From Nymphaea colorata (lineage: Eukaryota > Streptophyta > Magnoliopsida > Nymphaeales > Nymphaeaceae), in assembly GCF_008831285.2 (NCBI RefSeq), contig NC_045148.1, positions 23,130,283 through 23,194,282 on the forward strand: 64,000 nt of DNA, in the 5' to 3' direction. The translations under genes were made by a program, and so were the position numbers. Positions 1-12,247 of the stretch are shown here, in pieces (position 1 is the stretch's first letter; each line of letters starts with the position of its first letter). The notes under the pieces were generated by a model. The model was not told the origin of the DNA. It saw only the letters and a list, made by a program, of their open reading frames with translations, and ran no database searches.

Positions 1-1301
1 TCCCGCGTACCAAGTCAAAAAATTTTAACATATAACTTTTGTGTTTGGATCATTTTCCAAGAGTGTCCTTTTAATTTCTGCGTACTCTTAGGTTGTTTGC
101 GTGGCAAAACTCATTTTTTGAGGTAAAAATTGATTCTTCCTTCTAAGACACTGTTTTGTAAGAGTTTAGATGATTAGAGGTTCAAGTTTTATGAAAAATT
201 ATTTTTGGAAGAAAATATTTTACTCAAATTAATGAAAAAACAAAAAACTGTTTTGATTCTATATCCAAACACACAAATCTGTTTTGTAAAACTAATTACG
301 AAATAAGTTCTAAAAAACTATTTTTCACAAAACCTTTTTTTTGTAGTGTGCCATTAAAACGCTAACACATCTTAGACTGAACGTACTGAAGTATTTCCAC
401 TCTTTCACACAATTATAAAAAGTGGCTCGATTTTTGGCAAAATAGTAAATCACGAGTCAACTCTTGAAAATTAAGAAACGTGCACTCAACTTTTGTGATG
501 AAATTTCAATGAGTTGCTTCTGCATGGAAGTCACTAAAATTATAAGGAATAATTTACACAGTTGACCATTTATTGAAAGTTATCCTTTTTATTTTTCTCT
601 TCCTTTGCAGATAATTTAGATTGAGATGAGTAATTTTGTAAATTATCCCTTTCTTTTAATGGCTGCTGCCGCTACAGCTTCTTAAACCCATTAATACATA
701 AGTCGCTGATTTTTCCATTGGGCCCGTTCAGTGCCACGACAAATTCAATACTTGGGAGACAATGCCCTTGGAGTCCAGGCTTTACCTTTTTCTCTTTAGG
801 AATTTGGACTTCTCCAACACTTGAGCAGAAATGTCGTATGCCCATGCCCACGCTTTTCAGTAGTACTCATGGAAATTGGATTGAAGAGCACTTTCAAGGA
901 CCGCCTCACTTTGGTGAGTGGGGAGGTCAGTGCAATAGAGAATCTCAGATCTGATGCGAACAATCAGTCGAAGGACCAGAGCTTAGAGTCGGTGGGCGCA
1001 CTCACTAACAGTGTACCTTACAACGGCTTAAGCCACTAAGTGTAGGCATTTTCCAGAGGTTGCAGATGATAGTTGTTCCTATTTGACCCGAAGCCAATTG
1101 ATCTAGCCATGAGCGGGAAGAAGAGAGCTCTAGCAGGCCTTGGAGGACCGAACCCACGTTTGTGGCAAAATACGGGGATGACTTGTAGCTAGGGGTGAAA
1201 GGATATAGCTGGTTTTCCGCAAAATCTATTCCAAAAGGGATCTCGGTGCATCACAAAAGACTGGATCAATAAGTAGATTAATATTATATGTCTAAAAGAG
1301 A
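1..1301. other. AT-rich intergenic DNA, no gene recognised
   Basis: Short open frames at 718-954 and 821-1039 show no family motif, no splice context and no Kozak-like start. The first 350 bases contain loosely complementary AT-rich segments that could be an old MITE, but no clean terminal repeats or target duplication could be paired. Confidence 0.5.
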
Positions 1302-1309
1302 GGTCAACT

Positions 1310-2078
1310 TAGGGCTGCACAACAAGTTGAGCCAGCTCGAACTTTATTTAATCAAACTCACTCGTTGAAGCTCGACTCGAACTCGACTTGTTTATAAATG
1401 AGTTGACCTCGAGTTCAAATGTATACTCGAAATGTTAAACGAGTCGAGTTCGAGTTGTAAATGAAAGAAAAGAGAAACAACAGAGGGAGAAAGTGACAAC
1501 GCAAGAGGATGAGTATGGGTAAATCTCTTGCAATATTGACTGCAAGAGTATTCCTTGATTTATATAATGTTACAAGGTTACAGCGTGTGATGTAAATATG
1601 GAAACATTACAATGTTATGAAGTTTGTAACAAAGGTAAGAATCCAACGTTACATTGGTATCAATATAGCAAGGTGTTAGGTATATAATTTGGAATTCAGA
1701 AATTCTTTCCTTGGCTGAGTTGGTGCTCCAACTGATAATCTTTTCTTGCCTTGTTCATCCGTTGCTTTCTCCTTGACATTTGGGTAATCTTTCACAGTAA
1801 AAACTCAACTCGGTTTGACTCTACAATGAATATTGAATTATAATAAGAAAAAAAATTGAACAAGTTAAGACTAAACAAGTTAGACAAGTGAAATGAAACA
1901 AGACATGTTTAACATAAACAAGTTAAATGAGTCGAGTTTGAGCCCGATGTTGTATCATTGAGTCGAGCTCGAGCTTGTTTTGGAGCTCGAGTCGAGTTCA
2001 AGCTCGAGTTTTCTGAGTGAAATCGAGCTTGGGCTGACCCAACTAGACCTTGACTTGACTCATGCATATGCAGCCCTG
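1310..2078. mobile_element. Non-autonomous hAT-type DNA transposon (769 bp)
   Basis: The ends are inverted repeats: TAGGGCTGCA at 1310-1319 pairs with TGCAGCCCTG at 2069-2078, with one terminal mismatch. They are flanked by an imperfect 8-bp target duplication, GGTCAACT (1302-1309) and GGTCCACT (2079-2086), 7 of 8 identical. Both subterminal regions (about 1325-1450 and 1925-2030) are packed with CTCGA/GAGTCGAG-type motifs in opposite orientation, as is common for hAT transposase binding regions. No transposase coding is visible, so it would need an autonomous partner. The hAT call rests on TSD length and TIR form. Confidence 0.7.
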
Positions 2079-2086
2079 GGTCCACT

Positions 2087-4500
2087 ACATATTACAAGGA
2101 ATGAAACCCTATTCTCAGGTTTTGATATGAATCCAAGCCCTGCTCTGCCAAAGCCAAATTGAACTATAAACCAACAAAAAGGAGAAAACTGGAAAATTAG
2201 TGGAATTTCAGAAATAGTTGCCTAATACAGCGCGTCCAACTTGTTAATTATATGTGGGTTGATATCAATTAATTTGAAAGTGATTTTTTTTGTGTATTGT
2301 AGACTAAGTTAATCAAGATCAGAATATGCCTAACAACAGATCGTAGGCCAAACAGAAAAATATACACCATGTTTGAAAGCCCAAAAAACCGGCTGTGCTT
2401 CATGTCCATATTCATTTCAACATGCATGATGGTCGATCGAGCAGAAAATTTCAACAAAGTGTTATGATGCTCCCCAATTTTTTGAAAAATTATGATAACA
2501 AATATTAAGAAAAGTCAATTAGCAAATAGTAGAAGTAAAATGTTCTTGCTGTTTTTCGTAATTAAAAGAGAAAACCAAATTTTCTAAGCCTTTAACTCAC
2601 TAATATTTCATTTGTATTTTTCTAAACAAAATCAATGATCTCTATCTCTCTCTCCCTCCACCCCCCCTTCAAAAAAATAAAATAAAATAAAATTCAATAT
2701 TAGCTGTTCGTTAATTGGTACACTGTTTGGGATGTCCACTTTACATGAGGATCCACCTTACCAGCAAATGTTGCTGTTGTCTCAAAGATATGCACTATGA
2801 GCTAGAATCAACAGATTAATTGGCACCATTTTGGGGATTTTGTTCAGTCTTGTTAGCAACCGATGCCCACCACTTTCATTAACGGCTTTTCAAAATTTTT
2901 TTATAAAAAAAACTTAATAACCTCAATATTGATTAATTTTGAATAATTTACTGTGGAAATTTAATATCCTCCTAGGTGTTAATTTCCAATCCTGCTGCAA
3001 ATTAACTAAGCTAAAAATGCCAAATTGTTTTGCTCAGACAACAAGGAAGAGATGCTTCTATATTTATTCGAACATGTACCGTTGTAGATGCATATTAATT
3101 ATTACTGTATAGTTTTTATCCTTCCGTAAAGCACCAAATTAATTATACATCCTTAGGAAATTCTAGACATAATTATTGCTCTTTTAATATTATGGCACCA
3201 TATTATAGTAAAACTAGCTAGGTGATTTAGTGGTTCTTACGTAACAGATTATGTACTTCTCACAATGATAAACAATAGGATATATAGCAAAAAATTAACA
3301 AAAAAATTTACAACTATTTTGTCTCAATAGAAATAAACTCAGCAATATTTGATGCGTTTAGAATAAAATTCACATGAAAAGGAGGTGCTTTGGGCGTCAC
3401 TCTCTATCACTGTAGAACATGGGGAAACAACCTACTCACGAAATGATAAAGGTAGGGGGCTTTCCCCCCATAAAGCTGTTACTGCAACCTGCTCCCCAAA
3501 TGGAGGTTCTAATTGGGTCTTGTTATATACGCACTGTTTTAACATATTTTATGATAGTTTTTAATTAACTTTTTCTGTATGTTGCATTTTGAGAAAAGTA
3601 TGACTTTTAATTTCTAATACTGTTCGAGGATTCACAATTCAGTCAACCAAATCGGCGATAAATTTCTGCATCCGAACTGGTTGAAATCACAATTTTAGAA
3701 TCAATTTTTTTGATGGAGTATAATACCCCGCATAATGTCTAGGAAGGAGAACATAAATTAATTCATGCATTATTGCACCACAAACTAAAGATAAATGACA
3801 TGTCTATGATAAACATGAAAATAAGTAACCAATACACAGAGAGCTCAAAATTTTGAGACCCGCTTTGTAAGCTTAATTCATTTCCTCCTTTCCTACCCAC
3901 GTACAGATCCACATTTTACAGGTAGCTCAGTCGTTTTCTAATGCACCACTGTCGTTTAAAACATCCCATATTTCATCCTTTAATTTTATTGATTTTTTCA
4001 AAGCTATTTTTTAACGTTGCATTCTTGGATACATGTTCTATGTGAACATCACGTTCTTGTTGCCGTAATGCAAGGCGTATGTATATCTAGATTTGATTGC
4101 TGCATTTAAAGATAATTTCATATCTTCAAATGCTATGGATGGAACAAGGTTTTATTTTTTATTTTTTCACAATCCTACTTGGAATGTTGCAATGAGAAGG
4201 ATAGCACGTAACAAGGAAAAACAAAAAAAATTACATCAAGCAAGCAAAAAGTCATGTGGAACCATCTGTTGGGTGCTTCGAGTAATATTTATTTCAAAAA
4301 CATTATTGATAAATTAATGTACAATATTGTTTGAGTAATATTTATTTCAAAAACATTATTGTATGAATTAATTCTTCAAACATTTTATACTATTAAGCAT
4401 CATTGCAAACTATATTGATAACAAACCACTATTATTTAGAAGATACACTAAACAAGTCAACCGAGTCAAATCTTAGAATAAAAGGCATAAAATTCTCATG
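2087..4500. other. AT-rich intergenic DNA
   Basis: No protein family or RNA gene is recognisable. A small tandem duplication of about 56 bp lies at about 4277-4375, where the unit containing GTAATATTTATTTCAAAAAC occurs twice. A poly-pyrimidine/A-rich stretch lies at 2641-2690. Confidence 0.5.
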
Positions 4501-4528
4501 ATTCTAGTCCTTAAAATTCTGGTAGATC

Positions 4529-4606
4529 ATTGACCGGTTTTGGCATAACAAGGCCATCTCAGGAATGCTCCAGCCACATTCCCAGCCCTTTGAATTGCAA
4601 TCACCT
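4529..4606 (-). other. Possible terminal coding exon, family not recognised
   Basis: On the minus strand a pyrimidine-rich stretch ending in CTTTTCAG (plus 4600-4607) precedes an open segment with ordinary amino-acid composition (begins VIAIQRAGNVAGAF) that ends at a stop after about 25 codons. This has the shape of a 3'-terminal exon with an acceptor site, but I do not recognise the family and see no upstream exon. It could be chance. Confidence 0.2.
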
Positions 4607-4894
4607 GAAAAGGGAAGAAGGGGATGAGAACTTGGGAAGGTTTCCCAAACAATGCATACTATTGACTGATTGAAGCTTATGTTAAGTAATTTGAAAGTCT
4701 TGTCTCACTACTGCATGAAACTGAGAGATTCAATATATGGTTTCAAGAACAAATATGCACACCAAAACATGTAACAACGAAAAGTACAACATTCATGAAT
4801 ATGAGAGAGAGTTTTGTCCACCGCTTCGTGTTTGTAACGAGCGTATGCTGCATGTGGTCCTTTCATGCCCAAATATTGCATATGCATATGCATG

Positions 4895-5232
4895 AGATAA
4901 CAAAATGGTATGAAGTAACAAATAAGTAGGAGATAATGTTTATGAGAAAACAAAACATTTATGAGATATGAGATAATGGATGGACCGATGGATATATGAG
5001 GTAACACTAAACATATATGAGTTGATGTTTATGAGATAATAAAACATATGCAAGATAATAAAATAATAGATGGATGTATGAGATAATACTAAACATAAAT
5101 ATGAGATAATGCTTTTGAGAAAATAAAATACTTATATGAAAATGAGATAATGGACGGATGTATGAGATAATGATAAACCTAAGTACGAGATAATGTTTAT
5201 GAAATAAAAAAATATTTGAGATAGTGAGATAA
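4895..5232. repeat. AT-rich tandem array, ~85-bp unit, ~4 copies
   Basis: The motif GAGATAATGTTTATGAG recurs with variants near 4931, 5018, 5103 and 5187. Each is followed by GAGATAATGGATGGATGTATGAG-like text, giving a period of about 85 bp. The minus-strand open frame at 4708-5007 is partly a by-product of this array and is not annotated as a gene. Confidence 0.75.
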
Positions 5233-6162
5233 CGTTATGAGTAGGACAAGAAAACGAAAAAGCTTTTTTTACTACTTAAAGGAGTATATTCGCCATAACG
5301 ATATATACATACACTGATCATTTTTATCTTTACCCAATCCTCAAATTTTCTTTTTGTGGTTTTATTTTTTCTCCCTACAAAGAGTTTCTTTTTTTTTATT
5401 AATCATTGGCATGTTTTGTCATTATTAAAAAGGCTTATAAAATTGCATACACAGGTAACCAGTTTCTCATGAATGTTAGTATGCATGCATGCAATAGTTA
5501 TGATCTATATGAAACGATTGCAATTATATTTTAGTTTCGCTTACTAATTAAATGTGGGTATTATGTATGCTGCTATTATGTTTGTCTAAATTTAGTTGGT
5601 CCTTTAGAAAATCTAGTAGGGTTTTAGGAGGGGGAATCTCTCCTAGGGTTTTTTTAGGGCTCCTGTCATAGGGTCTTTCATTTCTCTCCTTCCCCTGGCT
5701 ATGCTTCTAGGAGATGATGCAACAACTGTGAGGAAGCAAGGCCCCCCACCCTGGATGATGATCCCAGAGATGCCGGTGGAGACCGTGAGGTGGTCCTCGA
5801 TCCAGGGAACCGACAAGGTGGATATGATCGAATTTGTGTGGAGTGAACGGAAGTCGATCCCTTCACAAAGGTTCAACTGCAGATAGGATATGCTCGAACT
5901 TGTGTGAAGATACTACATTCCTTCACGTTCTGTCCAATGGTGGAGTTGGAGTGTGGCACTTATGATGATGTCCGATCACAAAGAGTTGAATGAAAAGCAC
6001 AAATAAGATTTTGCTCAAGATGCAAGACAACGTCTCATTTAATGCAGGACTATAATGTAGTAGAAACTCTCCAACCACATCATCATCCCCGATGGTTCAG
6101 GGATGAAAGTATCTCACCATCTGCAAAAGAGGTTACCATAGTAGACAAACTCCTAATGCTTC
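5233..6162. other. Intergenic; possible 5' remnant of adjacent LINE
   Basis: No recognisable domain. The open frames at 5643-5876 (minus) and 5701-5886 (plus) overlap each other and match nothing I know. Because LINE reverse transcriptase similarity begins just downstream, part of this may be decayed upstream LINE sequence. Confidence 0.35.
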
Positions 6163-7448
6163 CAACATCACGGAGTTTCAGCTCAATGCATTGTGCAATA
6201 GCATTTACAAGATCATTTTAAATGTCCTGTCAGCTAGAATGGAAAAGATCCTCAATAGAACTGTTAATCAAGATCAAGGACCATTTCTGCCTAATAAACA
6301 TATTCATGAATAGGTTTGGATGCTACTCGATGGTTAATAGCTTAGCCAACCATAACTGCCAACCAATGCTTCTGAACCTTCATATGTAAAAGGTGTAGGA
6401 CAAAGTTAAATGAAATTTCATTAGGAAATCCCTACACCACCTTGGTTTTTGTGATAATTGGGTTTCTAAGGTAATGATTTTGAAGAAACAAACACTTATG
6501 CTCTCATTATTAAAGGAATAAATTAAGTTTTTCTTTTTTATAGTCGGGGGCTTCATCAGGGAGATCCCCTCTCTTTCTATCTTTTCACAGTTGTTGTTCA
6601 TTTTTTTTGCGTAGGCACCAATGGTGGGTTCTCAATAGTAAAATCAAAATTGCTAAATTCAGAGGGGTTTAGTCAAATATTATAGTACCTATCATGTAGA
6701 TGCAATGATTTTTTGTAGGGCTATAAAATAGAATGTGAGAAGTTAGAAATATCCTTAGAGAATTTGAAAGTGAAGCTGGAATGCTCGTGAATAACAAGAA
6801 ATCTACATTCATCCTGTTTTATGTTAATGAAAGTGGAGTTTAGTTTACTTCCAAGACCCTCGGTTGAGAGTTGACGCTCCCCATGCCTCTCTCTATTCTT
6901 GAAGAAAATGAACCCTAAAAGTTTGTGTCTGCTTTGTTGGGAAAGTGGAGAAAAGCAGGATGAAAAAAATAAATCTTCTCTCATACTGTGATATACTATA
7001 TTTAATTGTTATGTTTTAAATCAGATTGTGAACTACTAGATGATAGTTTTCTGACTGCCCAGGTCTGTTATGGTAATGGTTGAAAGATTGTGCTGTCATT
7101 TTCTATAGGCTGACATTAAGAACAAAAAAAAGCACCTCATCAGCTAAAAGACCTATGTTACCCTATAGAGGAAGGCAGTGTTTCGGTTTGAAATTTACAT
7201 TTTCCTAAACAAAGCACACATGATCTTTTTGCTCTTCTAGACAAGAACAACAAGCTTGTTGTGGGCATTGTTTGTGCGAAACAAATATTTAAAGAATGAT
7301 AGTACGTTGATGTGTCATGTAAACTCCCAGTGTTCCTCATCATGGAAAAGCATCTTGTGGGGTTGGAATGGCATTAATCATCTGATTCAATGGATGGTGG
7401 ATAATAGCAAGACCACCCATTTATCGTCAAAGAGTTGGGATTGGGCAT
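6163..7448 (+). pseudogene. Decayed L1-type LINE reverse transcriptase
   Basis: Fragments in several plus frames follow the order of a plant L1-type RT. First comes a finger/palm segment at 6163-6330 (ALCNSIYKIILNVLSARMEK, then a GPFLPNKHIH block). A later palm/thumb segment lies near 6745-6840 (EAGMLVNNKKSTFI). Then come an HQLKDLCYPIEEG block near 7140-7175 and the C-terminal block at 7256-7448 (LWALFVRNKYLK, then SSWKSILWG and IQWMVDN). The catalytic motif A-to-C segment is missing or too decayed, and stops and frameshifts separate the blocks. No endonuclease is visible upstream. It is a dead, ancient insertion. Confidence 0.75.
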
Positions 7449-8036
7449 AGTAGAATACCTTCTTTATAGTAAAAACTTTATCTTTTGCAACTAGATCCTA
7501 GAGGCCTCCATTTATGAGATGAACAGTATTCACAAACAAGAGACTAGTAAAAATTGAACTAACATTGGATTCCATAAGTCATTCAGCATACTAGTTTCCT
7601 TTATGACAAGAACGTCTTGATGATGGGAGACAAAGAAGTAGAAAGGGTCCACCACCTAGGCACCTATGAAGTGAATTGTCTTCACAAGGCATTAGACAAA
7701 AGTAAACTTATAATGTGAAAGAATGTTGCCTTTTCTAGAGCTAAATGGTGCACCTTTTTTGGCTACAGAGGTATATATAATGACTTATGATAGAACACAA
7801 AGAGTTGGCTATGCCTTAGCCAACCAGTGTGTGAACTATGATAGACAAATTGAAACAGTAGATCTTGTCTTCATCCACTATTGATGTGCAAAGAAATGGT
7901 GAAGGCACTTGGGCATAAGTTTGATGTAAACATCCAGAATTGAAAAAGTGCCCAAGGGGCAACCCATTGGTGGTGGAAGAGATCTCTAGAGTAAAATGGT
8001 CTTAGCTTTTCTAGAATCTTAGTCTACCCATGACCT
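7449..8036. other. Intergenic between LINE remnant and terpene synthase exon copy
   Basis: No conserved coding is seen. It may include the LINE 3' end; no poly-A tail or target duplication could be identified. Confidence 0.4.
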
Positions 8037-8045
8037 TTGGGGATA

Positions 8046-8410
8046 TTTAAGAAGTTAAGAAACAAAAGGAACTTGCTAAGGGATGCATGGAGGGGGCTGA
8101 ACAGGGAGCTGCTCTCTGCTCAGCAGCAGCAGCAACAGACTGCCTTCTCTCGTTCCTTCATGAATGTAGCCCCCAACATTGCGTCGGTGTCTTGGAGCAT
8201 GAGTCCATGCACCATATCTACTCTCTCATTGCCGAGCCCATCCAGACTGCCTAAGCAACTCACCAGTGTCGCTGTTTCCCATTCTATCAACCATGTGGTG
8301 CCCATTAACCGAATCCTACTTATGATGCTATGTATCATCATGTAATAAAATGGGTACATTAATAAATTAAATTCAGAACTCGCTCTCTCTTTATCTCTCT
8401 CTCTCTCTCT

Positions 8411-8457
<47 letters not shown>

Positions 8458-8480
8458 ACATGTTTGCACACAGTCATAAT
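8046..8480 (+). pseudogene. Duplicated terpene synthase last exon plus 3'UTR
   Basis: The last-exon coding block (ELLSAQQQQQQTAFSRSFMN) and the following 3'UTR, including an AATAAAATGGGTAC polyadenylation-like segment, closely match the terpene synthase pseudogene at about 38045-38440. A deletion/frameshift after MNVAPNIASVS shifts the frame, so the conserved GVLEHES and AEPIQTA tail is read in another frame. The 5' side of the homology stops at about 8050, so only this exon was copied. The 3' end runs into a CT microsatellite and then TCACATGT(T/A)TGCACACA, shared by both copies. Terpene synthases make mono- and sesquiterpenes from prenyl diphosphates; this piece cannot. Confidence 0.8.
8382..8454. 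repeat. CT microsatellite
   Basis: A run of (CT)n with few interruptions within the copied terpene synthase 3' flank. The paralogous position at about 38400-38412 holds a much shorter CT run, so the array expanded here or shrank there. Confidence 0.95.
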
Positions 8481-8736
8481 TTCCTTATATCTCTACACTC
8501 ATAAAGCACTTCTTGTGGTCATCTCTAAGGATTTGGAACCATCCTTCTTTAGTCAAGACGTTAAGCATCAATGTTGGTGTGACGTCATGGCTGCTTAATT
8601 TAAAGCACAAGAAGAGAATGAAACATGAGATTTGGTGCATACTCCAAAAAACGTAAAACCCATGGGGAATAAGTGGGTTTACTGAATTAAATAGAATTCT
8701 AAAGCAAATGCACAGAATGGTCAAAGGCTTTCTTAC

Positions 8737-8990
8737 CTTGTTCCATGAAGTTAAAGAATCCTTCTCCCGTTTGCCGAGCTAAAGCCTTCAGCTGCCGTCT
8801 AGACCTTTGTCGCCCTTGTTGCTGGAGGGCTTGCGACCTGCATCCTTGAAGGCCGCTGGCAATAGTTCCAGCTTCTTCTGGAGGTTGATGAGATCGTCTT
8901 TGGCATTCAAGATGAGGCTGACCTTTTCTTTCAATAAACTTGTGACGACTTCCAAAATAACAGAAAGAGCGCTTCTGCAAGTATGCCCAT
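8737..8990 (-). pseudogene. Probable NLR N-terminal coiled-coil fragment
   Basis: The minus strand reads MGILAEA from a start at 8990 and then, after a one-base shift, SVILEVVTSLLKEKVSLI followed by LNAKDDLINLQKKLELLPAA. This resembles the Rx-type coiled coil that opens CC-NBS-LRR immune receptors, where a (G/A)KDELxxLxxxLxxIxAxLKDAE-like helix is typical. A stop occurs at 8788-8790; a shifted frame continues RRQLKALARQTGEGFFNF to a CAAG/GTAAGA donor-like site at 8737. No P-loop or LRR follows. At least two frame changes make it non-functional. The family call rests on helix pattern only and could be wrong. Confidence 0.4.
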
Positions 8991-9273
8991 TACTAACACC
9001 AACCTCCCCTGTTTCTTGGTAGACGGGAAGAGCAGAGGAAAAGAATCAGAAGTGAAGAAATTAGGCAAATTAAGGAAGAGATCAAACTTACAAAAGTGAG
9101 CAAGTGGGCATGCGCCCCTCTAATTAGGTCCACCGCTGCCGTGGTGGAGATTACATAAATACAACAAGACTCTCGCTTTATTTTAACTCAGAAAATTAAA
9201 TTTCTCAAGTTGCTGAGTTTATGAGAGAATAAATCTTTAAGGGTCCATTTGTTTGCTTCCAATCAGAAGGTTA
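8991..9273. other. Left flank of the retrotransposon insertion
   Basis: No gene. The last ~40 bases begin with GGGTCCATTTGTTTGCTTCC, which resembles a Tourist-type MITE terminus, but no partner terminus is found beyond the right LTR. Confidence 0.4.
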
Positions 9274-12147
9274 TGTTCGCACCCCACTCCCTTTTCAAGA
9301 AGGTCGAAATGCGAGTCAGCAAAATTCTTTTAAAATTGGGGTTTTGAGAAAATTTTCAAGAGAAAGGGATCCGCTCGTCGGTACGAGGTCCAACCGTTCC
9401 TGCCGCCTTTAACAGGGGTAATTAGACCAAGGACTAAAGATCATTTGGATCATATACGAGTTATTGATGTAAGTCCTATATGCTTATGCATTGAGGTTTT
9501 GGATTCAAGAACCGAAATTCATTTTTTTGAATAAATGAATTTGAATATTGGGGGTTTTCAAGTTGGTTTAAAATCTTTTGTTTTGGTGTTATTTGAAACA
9601 CATAATTCTTGAGGATTTTTGAAGATTTGGAATTGAGTTCTTTGTTGTGAACTCTAGATGATGATGATCATCTTATGATAAAAATTGATTTTGAACTCTT
9701 CTTTTGTCAAATCATGTGATTTGTAGAATTCATTCTTTTGAAAGAACATAGGTTCCAAATTGTTAGAAAACATGTTGTTTTTCAAATGCACTTTGGCCAA
9801 AAGATTATGAATGCATTGCTTGTGTTTTCTTTTGAAGTTAAGTGAAGTTTACAAATTCTCATTGCAATATGACTTGGTCACTTTTGCAACTTAAATTTGA
9901 ATCACTTAATTTCTTGAGAAGTGCATGTGGTGCCATTGATTTTGAGTGAAAGTGAATGCATGAAACGAGAATGGAAACTATATGGAACATTCATTCTTCT
10001 CTCTCTCATAATCCATCAAGATTCATTCATATGAAACATACATTCTTCACTCCCTCATAATTTCTCAAAGTCCGTATTGCACGTCATACAATCTATACAT
10101 GAAGATTGATTAAAATGTAGGACTTTCTCTATATGTGCTCATTATATGATTAAGCACATGAATTAGAGATGTAGTCCATAGCTTGAGGCTTGACATAAAA
10201 TATCAAAATGATGAAAATATATAAATGATGTCAAGTTCAATCTTTGAAACGGATGGGAGACATGGATGACGTCCACTTTTGTCTCAAAATAGCTAAAAAC
10301 AGACCTTGTGTTGATTTAAATAGCTGAAAATTGTGGACATTGATTCCAATAAGGACTTGTTTCTTAGATAGAAACAATGAATTTTTCAAATCTATTCAAA
10401 TTCCAGATTTCGTAGTAATGAAATCATCAACTCCTTTGGATGATTCTAGGATGGTTGGTATTTCAAATACGTAAATTTTGATATTCTTAAACCAATTCCT
10501 ATAAAACATGGTCTGATTTCAACAAACATACATACATCTTACGTATGGGTTTGCTGAAATTAAGTAAAATGAAATGAAAGTAATTTATAATCTTGCACTA
10601 GAAAAATCAATAAAAATGGCCAATTTCCTTGAAGACCGGTTTGGAAACATGTTCCAACCTGATTTTAAGGGAGGAATGTAATTTTTGACAAGAAATCGGA
10701 TGCATATATGTACATATATAACAATGTATACATATACGTACCTTACTTTTCAAAATGAAATTTTATCAAGGGACCGCATGACTCATGAATCATGATGATT
10801 CATGGCTGGGTTCTTTTATGTAGGAAGATTGAGAACTTGTTTCAAATCTTCCCTACTACCCTTGATTAATTAAATTGAAAGACATGAATCAAAATGACTG
10901 TGAATAAGAAAGAAAATAAAACAATACTCAAGCTTATTCGTCCATCATTTCGCCATGCAAGGTGGATCACATTCATAAAAACGTATCCATCCCTTATAGG
11001 CATTTTCATCATACGTGATGTAGCAAAATCACTTTCTCACCGTGGGATTCTCTCATGGTAGGGAGTTCAAAATGGTATTAAGTTGGTTCCTTTGAAAGGG
11101 ACGTGGCCTTGGGGCCCATTTCGAAATTTGATACTTGGGTTCATATTTAAGAAAACCGACATATGCATGCATTATGCATTAACATGTACATTGAAGCGTA
11201 GGTTTCCCTTAGCTGGACATCATTCCCAGCCGTAAGCAAATGAAAATAAACCCTCCCACGAATTGTTGGAATTAAAATAAATCAACAATAACTAAGTAGA
11301 AGAGAAGTGAGTTAAGATCACCTACCTTGCGGTCGGTCTTGATGTTGCTTTTCGTCTTCACTTGTTTTCTAACCCAAGCAATCCTAAGCAAGAATCCAAC
11401 CGTGGATTCAAGCTTAGCAAAGCTAGAATAAGAAATAGCTTGCTTGCTGGAATTTGGAGTGGTAAAGAGGGCTTCTCACCAGAAATCCTAAGTAAGGGTT
11501 CACTTAAGCACCCTAACTTAGCAAAATCAAATGGGGAGAAATAGAAGAAAGTGAAGAAGAGAATGGGAGAAAAAGGGGAAGGGGGCTTGGACGAACCTCT
11601 CTCTCTTCCTTGGCTTCCCCTCCTAGCTCCTGGCTGCAGCAATTTGATAGAATGCAAAATTTCGTCCTCCCCTTAGTGGCCAAGGGGAGGTTTATATAGA
11701 GGAGGAGGTGAGTTCAACCACCTTCTTACTCACCTTGGGAACTTACTTAAGACCTTGGGACTTGTAAAATGAGTTAAATAGACTTTAAAGGCTCTAATTG
11801 ACCATTTCTCAGCCATTTTCCACGAGCTAGGTGGGCTGGGCTAGGTTTGGTCAACTTGGGTTCAGACCTAGGTGACCATTTTGACCAAAAGTTTGGACGA
11901 AAATGCCTTACACAGGGTTTTGCCCTTATTTTATACTATTTATTTTTTTTTGTTTGAAATCGAGCTTATAAGGTTAAACCTAGTTACTAAGCTCCAAATG
12001 CCATTGAATTAATGATAATTAAATTAAATTTTAATAAAATTTAAAAAATTTTATCAAATTTGGTTCGAAAAGGTATTTTCTTCCAAAACTTGATTGAAAA
12101 TGGATTTCAACTGAATCAAACTTTCACTGAGAAATTCAATTTAAATT
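9274..12147 (-). repeat. Partial LTR left of assembly gap
   Basis: It starts with TGTTCGCACCCC and aligns almost base for base to 25381-28276 of the complete LTR, then stops at the N gap. Three substitutions (C at 11050, A at 11711, G at 11438) are shared with the LTR piece right of the gap but not with the complete LTR, suggesting both are the same 3' LTR. Its last kilobase has several single-base indels, as expected near a contig end. Confidence 0.9.
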
Positions 12148-12247
12148 NNNNNNNNNNNNNNNNNNNNNNNNNNNNNNNNNNNNNNNNNNNNNNNNNNNNN
12201 NNNNNNNNNNNNNNNNNNNNNNNNNNNNNNNNNNNNNNNNNNNNNNN
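12148..12247. other. Assembly gap (100 N)
   Basis: Exactly 100 N, the conventional size for a gap of unknown length. The sequence before it ends about 2.9 kb into the LTR, and the sequence after it restarts at LTR base 13. Confidence 1.

Noticed and set aside
11358-11657. Frames inside the LTRs (also 14484-14732, 27649-27903, 13109-13608, 26259-26501)
   Set aside because: They recur in LTR copies with indels that break them, have no domain and overlap on both strands.
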